From positions 1 through 64,000 of the forward strand of contig JANQES010000114.1 in assembly GCA_028278205.1 (NCBI GenBank): a stretch of DNA of 64,000 nt. The letters are read 5' to 3'. The DNA is from Rhodothermales bacterium (lineage in GTDB: Bacteria; Bacteroidota; Rhodothermia; Rhodothermales; Bin80). The number at the start of each line of letters is the position of its first letter. The stretch's first letter is position 1. The notes beneath the pieces were generated by a model, which was not told the DNA's origin, made no database searches, and was given only the letters and a program-made list of their open reading frames with translations. The translations under genes were made by a program, and so were the position numbers. Below, in pieces: positions 51,719 through 58,548 of this stretch.

Positions 51719-51780
51719 TTGTATATTACGAGGTGCCCTGCTCCACACATATCTACCGCAACCAAACCCGTCGTCCCACG

Positions 51781-52422
51781 ATGAAAGCCCGCCTGACCGA
51801 GCGCCAGAACGAAGCCTATGATTTCATCCACTCCTTCATGCGCCGCCACCGCAAGCCGCCGACGCTTCAAGAGATCGGCCAGGCGCTGGGCATCAAATCG
51901 AGCAACGGCGTCTTTAAACTCGTCCAGGCCCTCGAACAGAAAGGCTACGTCGAGCGCGAGCGGCACGCCGCGCGGGGCCTGCGCCTGGTCGACGACGAGG
52001 TCTTCGCCCTCGACGAAGGCACGCCGACGCTTCCCGTCATCCGGCGCGCGGCCAGCGACCAACCCGACCAGCTCCGCCGCCGCCCCTCGAAATACTTCGC
52101 CGTCGATCCGTTCTTCCTCCACAAAACCGACGACCCCGAAGCCTGCCTCATCGCCCGCGCCGGCGACGACGGCATGAACGGCGACGGCATCCGCAAAGGC
52201 GATTTCCTGATTATCGAAGAACGGCCCTGGCAGGAGATGCAAAACGGAGAACTGGCGGCCTTTCTGGTCCGCGAAGAATTGCAGGTGCGGCGTTTCTACT
52301 TCGCCAATGAAGTCATCCACCTGCGCCCGGCAGACCGCACGTATACCGAAGAGACATTCCCGCCCGAAGACCCCCACTGCTACGTCGTCGGGCAGGTTCT
52401 CGGTTTGATGAGAAGGTTGTGA
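51781..52422 (+). CDS. lexA: LexA-family repressor lacking the autoproteolysis residues
   Basis: The start at 51781 (MKARLTERQNEAYDFIHSFM) matches the LexA N-terminus; 51733 is also open. Residues 1-70 are the winged-helix DNA-binding domain (TLQEIGQALGIKSSNGVFKL). Residues about 85-213 are the S24 domain, but the catalytic parts are gone: the usual GxSM nucleophile motif reads GDDGMNGDGI (Gly131 for Ser), the general-base Lys is Arg170 (EELQVRRFY), and the Ala-Gly scissile pair is Ala-Ser (RRAASDQ). Unless another residue substitutes, it cannot self-cleave on RecA. It therefore looks like a non-cleavable repressor placed beside the dcw operon. It could still dimerise through the S24 fold. 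Confidence 0.85.
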   Translation: MKARLTERQNEAYDFIHSFMRRHRKPPTLQEIGQALGIKSSNGVFKLVQALEQKGYVERERHAARGLRLVDDEVFALDEGTPTLPVIRRAASDQPDQLRRRPSKYFAVDPFFLHKTDDPEACLIARAGDDGMNGDGIRKGDFLIIEERPWQEMQNGELAAFLVREELQVRRFYFANEVIHLRPADRTYTEETFPPEDPHCYVVGQVLGLMRRL

Positions 52423-52423
52423 C

Positions 52424-52577
52424 GATTTTGGATTTTAGATTTTGGATTGGGTGGTTCCCGATCCGTTCTTAGCAACTGAAAAAGCCGCGACGGTCAGAAC
52501 CGCTGCAGCTTTTTCTATTGAGATGAGGATTCCGGATGAAACCAATCCAAAATCCAAAATCTAAAATCCAAAATCGA
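52424..52577. repeat. Short-word inverted repeat (word GATTTTG) flanking a terminator
   Basis: The left arm GATTTTGGATTTTAGATTTT (52424-52453) and the right arm CCAATCCAAAATCCAAAATC (52541-52577) bracket a terminator hairpin at 52479-52514. The gap separates the convergent lexA and pyrG genes. The same layout occurs at 58391-58548. Confidence 0.85.
52479..52514. terminator. Bidirectional terminator between lexA and pyrG
   Basis: AAAAAGC pairs with GCTTTTT across an imperfect GC stem (CGCGACGGT/ACCGCTGCA). It has an A-run on one side and a T-run on the other, so it works in both directions. Confidence 0.75.
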
Positions 52578-52578
52578 C

Positions 52579-54279
52579 TCACATTTTCGCCGCTGCCAAC
52601 TGCGAGACTTTAGCGCGGCGCGGCGGCAGCGGCGAGTGAATCAGGTCTTTCTCGCGGGCATAGGCGGCGCATGCCTCGACGAACGAGGCGAACAGCGGAT
52701 GCGGGCGCCCGACTTTGGATTTGTATTCGGGATGGAATTGCACGCCGATGAACCACCGCTTCTCCGGCAGTTCGATGATCTCGATGAGGTCGCGCTCCAG
52801 GTTGATGCCGGCGAACTGCATGCCGTGTTCGAGCAGCTTGTAGCGCAGCACGTTGTTGACCTCATAGCGATGGCGATGCCGCTCTTGCACCTCGACCTCG
52901 TCGTAAATAGCCCGCACGCGCGAGCCTTCGACGAGGTGGCAGTCGTAGGCGCCCAGACGCATCGTGCCGCCTTTGTCGGAGATTTTTTTCTGCTCCTCCA
53001 TAAAGTCGATCACCGGATGCAGCGAGGCCGGGTTGAACTCGGTGGAATGGGCATCGGGCCAGCCACAGACGTTGCGGGCAAACTCGACGACGGCGCATTG
53101 CAGGCCCAGGCAGATGCCCAGGAACGGCAGGTCGTTTTCGCGGGCATACTTGACCGCCGCAATCTTGCCGTCGATGCCGCGATCGCCGAAACCGGGCGCG
53201 ACGAGCACGCCGGCCACGTCGCGCAGCAGATCGTCCACGTTGTCTTCGGTGACGTCGTCCGAGAGGATGTATTTAACCTCCACCTGCACGCCGTTCTCGA
53301 CGCCGGCCAGCATAAAGCTCTCGGAGATCGATTTGTAGGCGTCCTGATGTTCGACGTATTTGCCTACGAGGGCGATGCGGACCGTTGCCTCAGGATTTTT
53401 AAACTTCCGCAGAAACTCGATCCAGTCGTCGAGTTGGGGATCGGTGAGGACGCGTCCTTCTTCGAGGTCTTCGTGGATGTGAAGCCGTTCGAGGACGATG
53501 TCTTCGACGCCTTGCTCGGCCAGCAGCAGCGGCACTTCGTAGATCGTCTCGGCGTCGAGGGCTTCGATGACGGCGCGCGGCTCGACGTTGCAGAACAGGG
53601 CGATCTTGCGGCGCAGGTCGGTGTCGAGGGGCCGTTCGGCGCGGCAGACCAGCAGGTCGGGCTGCAAGCCGTAGGAGAGCAGCGTCTTGACCGAGTGCTG
53701 GGTGGGCTTGGTCTTGAGTTCGCCGGCGGCGGCCAGGTAGGGCACGAGCGTCAGATGCACGTTGAGCGTGTTGCGCGGGCCGAGCTGGTAGCGCAACTGG
53801 CGGATGGCCTCCAGATAGGGCTGGCTTTCGATGTCGCCGACGGTGCCGCCGATCTCGGAGAGCACCACGTCGAATTCGCCGGTCTCGCCGAGCTTGAGCA
53901 TCCAGTGCTTGATCTCGTCGATGATGTGAGGCACGACCTGCACAGTCTTGCCGAGATAGGCCCCCGCGCGCTCTTTCGTGATGACTTCGAGGTAGACGCG
54001 CCCGGTGGTGACGTTGTTGGCCTGGCTGGTGGCGTGGCCCAGAAAACGTTCGTAATGGCCCAGGTCGAGATCCGTCTCGGCGCCGTCGTCAGTGACGTAG
54101 ACTTCGCCGTGCTCATACGGATTCATCGTGCCGGGATCGACGTTGATGTACGGATCGAGCTTTTGAATGCTCACGCGCAGCCCGCGCGCTTCGAGCAACC
54201 GCCCCAACGAGGCGCAAAAAATGCCTTTCCCCAACGACGACGACACGCCGCCCGTGACGAAGATGTACTTGGTTTGCAT
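52579..54279 (-). CDS. pyrG: CTP synthase
   Basis: The start at 54279 (MQTKYIFVTGGVSSSLGKGI) gives the standard N-terminus and about 566 aa. The synthetase half carries the phosphate loop GGVSSSLGKG and the Mg/UTP region DPYINVDPGTMNPYEHGEVY. The glutamine amidotransferase half has the nucleophile Cys in LPFLGICLGLQCAVVEFA and the His-Glu pair in GVQFHPEYKSK. It makes CTP from UTP using glutamine and ATP. A hairpin lies 17 bp upstream of its start codon. Confidence 0.97.
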   Translation of the reverse strand: MQTKYIFVTGGVSSSLGKGIFCASLGRLLEARGLRVSIQKLDPYINVDPGTMNPYEHGEVYVTDDGAETDLDLGHYERFLGHATSQANNVTTGRVYLEVITKERAGAYLGKTVQVVPHIIDEIKHWMLKLGETGEFDVVLSEIGGTVGDIESQPYLEAIRQLRYQLGPRNTLNVHLTLVPYLAAAGELKTKPTQHSVKTLLSYGLQPDLLVCRAERPLDTDLRRKIALFCNVEPRAVIEALDAETIYEVPLLLAEQGVEDIVLERLHIHEDLEEGRVLTDPQLDDWIEFLRKFKNPEATVRIALVGKYVEHQDAYKSISESFMLAGVENGVQVEVKYILSDDVTEDNVDDLLRDVAGVLVAPGFGDRGIDGKIAAVKYARENDLPFLGICLGLQCAVVEFARNVCGWPDAHSTEFNPASLHPVIDFMEEQKKISDKGGTMRLGAYDCHLVEGSRVRAIYDEVEVQERHRHRYEVNNVLRYKLLEHGMQFAGINLERDLIEIIELPEKRWFIGVQFHPEYKSKVGRPHPLFASFVEACAAYAREKDLIHSPLPPRRAKVSQLAAAKM

Positions 54280-54295
54280 AAAATGACTGCGTTTC

Positions 54296-54326
54296 AAATA
54301 TTTCGCAGCTACGCTGCAAAATATTT
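54296..54326 (-). promoter_or_regulatory. Leader hairpin upstream of pyrG
   Basis: AAATATTTCGCAGC pairs with GCTGCAAAATATTT (one mismatch, loop TAC), ending 17 bp before the pyrG ATG. It would sit in the 5' leader near the ribosome site and could influence translation. A second stem (CCCGCCAGGCGGG, about 54353-54365) follows upstream. Confidence 0.6.
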
Positions 54327-54420
54327 AAATGTGGGAAATGCGGGTAAGACGACCCGCCAGGCGGGCACAATCCAAAAGAGGTGCCCGCCTAAAATATTAA
54401 ATTTTTTGGACACCAAAAAA

Positions 54421-55080
54421 TTAATTTTGAACCTGTACGATTCGCTGCACTTCTCGAAGATTAGCCGCGTCGTCGAAGAGCGCGCGCACGGGAAACAGGA
54501 ATCCATCGATCATTGCGCTTTCGATCTCGCCGGAGCCTGATTTCAATCGCAGGGCGTACTGGCCGTCCTCCAACACATATTGCTCGACGACCTCCGCCTC
54601 CGGATCGATCAGCCAGTATTCGCCGACGCCGTGGGCTGCGTAATCTTCGAATTTTATCCCCCGATCGCGCTCTGCGGTGCTCGGCGAGAGGATTTCAGCG
54701 ATGAAATCGGGCGCGGGATATTTCATCTGATCCCGCGTGAGAGCCTGTGCCTTCTCCTTCTTGAAGAAACAAAGATCCGGTTCATAATCGTTGCGCGTGA
54801 GCGTGATGAGCACCTTTTCGTACCCTAAGAAGCCCAGATCCATAATCTGAACGTATAGATCTAGCAGGCGAATGAGAAGCTTGCCCGCTTCGGTGTGCCG
54901 CTTTTTGACAGGTGAATGCACGATGATCTCCCCGTTGATGAATTCCGCCTTCTCGTACTCGGTCACTTCATTATAGAAGTGCTCCCGCCTTTGACGTTCC
55001 TCCTCCAGCACACGCGTGAAGGTGTCAACGTGCAGCGCCAGCTTTGGCGAGTTGAGCAGTTCTTGAACAGCCGGTTCCAT
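54421..55080 (-). CDS. Uma2-family (DUF820) putative endonuclease
   Basis: This 219-aa protein has the PD-(D/E)XK-type core of Uma2 proteins: FINGEIIVHSPVKKRHTEAG, YEPDLCFFKK, then APDFIAEILSPSTAERDRGIKFEDYAAHGVGEYWLID, where the Asp, Glu and Lys match the nuclease triad. The family is very common in cyanobacteria and some Bacteroidota, usually as stand-alone genes of unknown role, sometimes near mobile elements. The N-terminal ~45 residues form an extra helix (TRVLEEERQRREHFYNEV). Confidence 0.82.
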   Translation of the reverse strand: MEPAVQELLNSPKLALHVDTFTRVLEEERQRREHFYNEVTEYEKAEFINGEIIVHSPVKKRHTEAGKLLIRLLDLYVQIMDLGFLGYEKVLITLTRNDYEPDLCFFKKEKAQALTRDQMKYPAPDFIAEILSPSTAERDRGIKFEDYAAHGVGEYWLIDPEAEVVEQYVLEDGQYALRLKSGSGEIESAMIDGFLFPVRALFDDAANLREVQRIVQVQN

Positions 55081-55124
55081 CGTCAGGCTCGATCGATTTG
55101 ACTCAGTTTAATGGTAACGCGAAT

Positions 55125-55949
55125 CTAGACTTTAGGTTTTCGAGCAATCACCAGCAGCCCTGTCCCCTGAGGGTTGTCCTGGCGCATGTCGAGTTTGTTG
55201 AAAATGAGGCCGAGGGGCAAGGCGACGAGGTAGTAGAACGGCAGCACGATCAGAAACGCCCACGAGGCGCCCAGCATCAGGATGGGCCGTTTGATGAGCA
55301 TCCGCCACGCCATCGAGCCGTACCGTCCGTAGGTGTAGAGGCTGCGCACCGGCTCCAGCCCGGCGTCGCGCAGCTTGCCTTCGAGGTCGTCGCGGTTGTA
55401 GCCGTCGCGGACGTGTTCTTCGATGAAGCTTTCGTCGCTCTCGTCCTGCACGTCCGAGCCGCCGAGGTCCGACGGCGTGTTGATGAGCACGTAGCCGCCG
55501 GGCCGCATCACCCGCGCAAAATGGCCGAAGACGGCGCGGTCGTCTTCGATGTGCTCCATCACGTCTACCGAGAGGATGAAGTCGAACGGGCCTTCGGTCT
55601 GAAGTTGCGTCAGGTCGTCGTAGGCCAGCGTCACCTGGGCGGCTTGCGGCGTTTTGTCAAAAAAGCGGCGGGCGTTGTCGAGGTAATCCTGTTTGACATC
55701 GACGGCGACGACCTCGGCGCGGGGGAACGTCCGAGCGACGAAATAAGCATACTGGCCGAAGCCCGTCCCGGCGTCGAGCATGCGGAGGGGCCGGTCTTCC
55801 GACATCGCGCCGAAGAGCCGCCGGATCTCGCGGCGGACGTACCAGGCGCGCAGAAAAAACATATTCAACAGCCCGTAGAAGAGCTTCTGCAACACCGGAC
55901 GCCGGCTGAAAAACCGGCCCAGACGGTCTTTGATGGGGTCGTAGCGCAT
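55125..55949 (-). CDS. Class I SAM-dependent methyltransferase
   Basis: This 274-aa protein has the SAM loop LRMLDAGTGFGQYAYFVART, the acidic ribose-binding VVAVDVKQDYLDNA and the post-II motif FDFILSVDVMEHIEDDRAVFGHFARVMRPGG (UbiE/COQ5-type). The C-terminal ~80 residues include a hydrophobic segment (LMLGASWAFLIVLPFYYLVA), so it may be membrane-associated. It neighbours two glycosyltransferases on the same strand, so a glycolipid or exopolysaccharide substrate is plausible. Confidence 0.82.
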   Translation of the reverse strand: MRYDPIKDRLGRFFSRRPVLQKLFYGLLNMFFLRAWYVRREIRRLFGAMSEDRPLRMLDAGTGFGQYAYFVARTFPRAEVVAVDVKQDYLDNARRFFDKTPQAAQVTLAYDDLTQLQTEGPFDFILSVDVMEHIEDDRAVFGHFARVMRPGGYVLINTPSDLGGSDVQDESDESFIEEHVRDGYNRDDLEGKLRDAGLEPVRSLYTYGRYGSMAWRMLIKRPILMLGASWAFLIVLPFYYLVALPLGLIFNKLDMRQDNPQGTGLLVIARKPKV

Positions 55950-55969
55950 TTCGGCTGGGATGAGAGGGT

Positions 55970-56062
55970 TTTGAATGTAGAATATCGAACAAGGACTGAT
56001 GAATGTCGAAGGATCTGACAGTACCCTCTACATTCTAAACTCGATATTCGATAATCATCAAT
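55970..56062. repeat. Degenerate inverted repeat (word GAATGTAGAATATCGA)
   Basis: GAATGTAGAATATCGAACAA and TGAATGTCGAAGG words on the left are complementary to CTCTACATTCTAAACTCGAT and ATTCGATAATCATCAATC on the right. It sits upstream of the methyltransferase and downstream of the GT4 gene. Confidence 0.7.
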
Positions 56063-56098
56063 CAAAATCTTCCTCTCGCCCTTACCCCCTTTCCGCCC

Positions 56099-57235
56099 TC
56101 AAAGCAAATCCTCCACGGCTTCATACAACCGATCCCAGCTATACTTTTGCTTTTCCCGGCGGACGCCCTCGGTCAGGGGGGCGACCATGTGTTCGTTGAA
56201 AAAGCGGATGATGGCGGCGGCGAGCGCGGCAGGGTCTTCCGGCGGGACGACGAGGCCCGCCTGCTCGTGCGGCACCACCTCAGCCAGCCCACCCACATCG
56301 GTGATGATGGCCGGCTTGTCGAAGTGAAACGCGATCTGCGCCACGCCGCTCTGCGTAGCCGTCACGTAGGGCTGAACGACCACGTCGGCGGCGCAAAAAT
56401 AGCGCGTCACCTCGGCGTTGGGGATGTAATCGGCGTGAAGGTGGACGTGCTCGCCCAGGCTGTGTTGGTCGATCAGGGCCTGATAGGGCGCTTCGTCGTC
56501 ATAGAATTCGCCCGCCACCACCAGGCGCGCGTCCGGCACGGCTTCGACGACGCGCGGCATGCTTTCGAGCAAGACATGGAGGCCTTTGTACTGGCGGATG
56601 AATCCGAAGAAAAGCAACACCGGCGCCTCCGGCGGCAGGCCGAGAAGTTGGCGCGCTTCGTCGCGGGGGATGGCGGCGCCGAAGATATCGTAAACCGGAT
56701 GAACCACCTGCCGCACCGCCGGCGTGACGCCGAGCGATTCGAGATCACGCGTGACGGACTCCGACATCACGAGGCATCCATTCATCGTCTTCAAAAAAAA
56801 GCGGCCCAGCGCCAGGTCGCCGGGGCGGCGCTCGTGGGGGATGGCGTTATGAATCACCCCCAGGACTTTCGCGCCTGCCTTTCGCGCCTTCCGCGCGACG
56901 ATGCCGAAACCCGGCGCGAAAAACGGCATCCAGTACTGAAAAATTACCGCATCCGGCTTCAGCCGGGCGACGTACCGGGCCGCTTTGAACCAGCTCACCG
57001 GGTTGATCGTGTCGAGCAGCCGCCGGGCCGGCACCGGATTTTCGACCGTGCCCGCCTCGTACTGCGTCTTGCCGGGGAAAAGCACTTCAGGATACTGCCG
57101 GCTGAATGTCACCGCCTCAACCGCATGCCCACGCGCCTGCAATCCCCGATACATCGCCTCCGAAAAGTGCGCAATGCCCCCCCGATACGGATACATCGGG
57201 CCGACGAAGACGAGGCGTTTGGAGGTCGGTGGCAT
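56099..57235 (-). CDS. GT4-family glycosyltransferase
   Basis: This 378-aa GT-B enzyme has the N-terminal acceptor half with YPYRGGIAHFSEAMYRGLQ and VIHNAIPHERRPGD. The donor half carries LLFFGFIRQYKGLHVLLESM, VPDARLVVAGEFYDDEA and the EX7E-like SGVAQIAFHFDKPAIITDVGGLAEVV. Such enzymes build exopolysaccharide or lipid-linked glycans. Donor and acceptor are unknown. It probably acts with the neighbouring GT2 enzyme. Confidence 0.85.
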   Translation of the reverse strand: MPPTSKRLVFVGPMYPYRGGIAHFSEAMYRGLQARGHAVEAVTFSRQYPEVLFPGKTQYEAGTVENPVPARRLLDTINPVSWFKAARYVARLKPDAVIFQYWMPFFAPGFGIVARKARKAGAKVLGVIHNAIPHERRPGDLALGRFFLKTMNGCLVMSESVTRDLESLGVTPAVRQVVHPVYDIFGAAIPRDEARQLLGLPPEAPVLLFFGFIRQYKGLHVLLESMPRVVEAVPDARLVVAGEFYDDEAPYQALIDQHSLGEHVHLHADYIPNAEVTRYFCAADVVVQPYVTATQSGVAQIAFHFDKPAIITDVGGLAEVVPHEQAGLVVPPEDPAALAAAIIRFFNEHMVAPLTEGVRREKQKYSWDRLYEAVEDLL

Positions 57236-57267
57236 ATCTCAGGCGAAGGTAACTCAGGAATACTGAG

Positions 57268-57435
57268 AGGGTGAAAGGGAGCGTGGGGGAAAGGGAGAGA
57301 GGGAGAGATTAATGGCGAATAGCGAATAGTGAATGGCGAATGGCGAATGAAAGAGACCATTAACCATTCACAATTCGCTATTCACTATTGACCATTAGAA
57401 TCTCCCGTTCTCCCTTTCCCCCTCTCACCCTCTCG
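57268..57435. repeat. Double nested short-word inverted repeat
   Basis: The outer layer is GAGGGTGAAAGGGAGC words (57268-57308) against CTCCCTTTCCCCCTCTCACC (57408-57435). The inner layer is TAATGGCGAATAGCGAATAG words (57310-57350) against ACCATTCACAATTCGCTATT and CACTATTGACCATTA (57362-57398). The right arms run into the 3' end of the GT2 gene. Confidence 0.85.
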
Positions 57436-58428
57436 CTCAAACACCTCCCCCCGCACCGCCGGCTCTACGGTCTGGGTAATCTGATACGGCGTCGTCTCCT
57501 CCATGCGGCGGCGGATGATCATATCCGCCAGAAAACCCGTGCAGAAGGTTTGCACGCCCACGACGATGAGCAAGACGCCCAGCAGCAACAACGGGCGGTC
57601 GCCGACGGGGTTGCCGAAGATGACTTTGTCGAGGGTGATCCAGAGGCTGATGACGAAGCCGCCGAGGAAAGCCAGCGTGCCGAGCATCCCGAAGAAGTGC
57701 ATGGGGCGGGCGGCAAAACGCGTCAGAAAAGCCACCGTGATCAGGTCGAGGAACCCGCGGATGTAGCGTTCCAGGCCGAACTTGGTCCGCCCGAACTGAC
57801 GCGCCCGGTGATGGACCGCCTTCTCGCCGATGCGCTGGTAGCCCTCCCACTTGGCCAGCAGTGGGATGTACCGGTGCATCTCGCCGTAGACCCGGATGTT
57901 TTTGACGACCTCGCGCCGGTACGCCTTCAGGCCGCAGTTGAAATCGTGCAGCTTGATACCCGAGACCATGCGCGTGACGAAGTTGAAGAACCGGCTCGGA
58001 ATGGTCTTGCCGAGCGGATCTTGCCGCTTCTGCTTCCAGCCGCTGACGAGATCGAAGCCGTCGTCTAGCATCGCCGTAAGCGCCGGGATCTCTGCCGGAT
58101 CGTCCTGCAAGTCGGCGTCCATGGTGATGACGTAGCGGCCCTCGGCGCGTTCGAAACCGGCAGCCAGCGCGGCGCTTTTGCCGTAGTTTCGGCGGAAGCG
58201 CAGCCCGGCAAAGCGCGCATCGTCGCTGTGGATCTGTTCGATCACGGCCCACGAGCCGTCGCGCGAGCCGTCGTCGATGAACCAGACCTCGAAGTCCAGG
58301 CTCGCCGCCTCACATGACGCTCGGATCTGCCGCGCCAACTCCGGCAAGGATTCCTCCTCCTCGAAGACGGGCACGACGACGGAGACGTCGATTTTAGATT
58401 TTGGATTTTGGATTTTGGATTGGCTCAT
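57385..58428 (-). CDS. GT2-family glycosyltransferase (polyprenyl-phosphate type)
   Basis: This 347-aa protein resembles dolichol/undecaprenyl-phosphate sugar transferases. It has VSVVVPVFEEEESLPELARQ, FIDDGSRDGSW, the DxD-like VITMDADLQDDPAEIP and the GRTKFGLERYIRGFLDLI interface helix, followed by two membrane helices (about residues 235-260 and 275-300). It would load a lipid carrier with sugar at the inner membrane. Its first 13 residues (MSQSKIQNPKSKI) and last ~17 residues (EREGERGKGRTGDSNGQ) are encoded by repeat arms, which is unusual. Confidence 0.87.
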   Translation of the reverse strand: MSQSKIQNPKSKIDVSVVVPVFEEEESLPELARQIRASCEAASLDFEVWFIDDGSRDGSWAVIEQIHSDDARFAGLRFRRNYGKSAALAAGFERAEGRYVITMDADLQDDPAEIPALTAMLDDGFDLVSGWKQKRQDPLGKTIPSRFFNFVTRMVSGIKLHDFNCGLKAYRREVVKNIRVYGEMHRYIPLLAKWEGYQRIGEKAVHHRARQFGRTKFGLERYIRGFLDLITVAFLTRFAARPMHFFGMLGTLAFLGGFVISLWITLDKVIFGNPVGDRPLLLLGVLLIVVGVQTFCTGFLADMIIRRRMEETTPYQITQTVEPAVRGEVFEREGERGKGRTGDSNGQ

Positions 58429-58548
58429 TCGACACCGTCTTCTCGGTAGAAAAAGCCGCAGTAACGCCTAGCGTCGTAGCTTTTTCGGTCATTTGATTCG
58501 GTCTGAAAAAACAATCCAAAATCTAAACTCCAAAATCCAAAATCGGAT
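58391..58548. repeat. Short-word inverted repeat (word GATTTTG) flanking a terminator
   Basis: The left arm GATTTTAGATTTTGGATTTT (58391-58424) and the right arm CAATCCAAAATCTAAACTCC plus CAAAATCCAAAATC (58513-58546) bracket a terminator at 58450-58485. The left arm is inside the 5' end of the GT2 gene, and the right arm ends at the gyrB stop codon. Confidence 0.88.
58450..58485. terminator. Terminator downstream of gyrB
   Basis: AAAAAGCCGC pairs imperfectly with the TCGTAGCTTTTT end around a CGCCTAGCG centre. It has the same design as the lexA-pyrG terminator at 52479-52514. Confidence 0.7.

Larger units (their letters stand above)
51435..51780. other. mraZ-lexA divergent regulatory region (346 bp)
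   Basis: This region is clearly AT-richer than the flanking genes. It contains the MraZ boxes (51503-51526) near mraZ and a GGTGAA-N6-TTCACC dyad (51701-51718) near the LexA-family gene, with a further GTTCACC half-site at 51656-51662. No gene is seen. Confidence 0.7.

Noticed and set aside
52636..54540. 634-codon plus-strand frame opposite pyrG
   Set aside because: pyrG on the minus strand has all catalytic motifs; the opposite frame is a shadow.
436..58548. Insertion sequences as source of the intergenic repeats
   Set aside because: No transposase, no target-site duplications and no constant terminal repeats are visible; words change from locus to locus.
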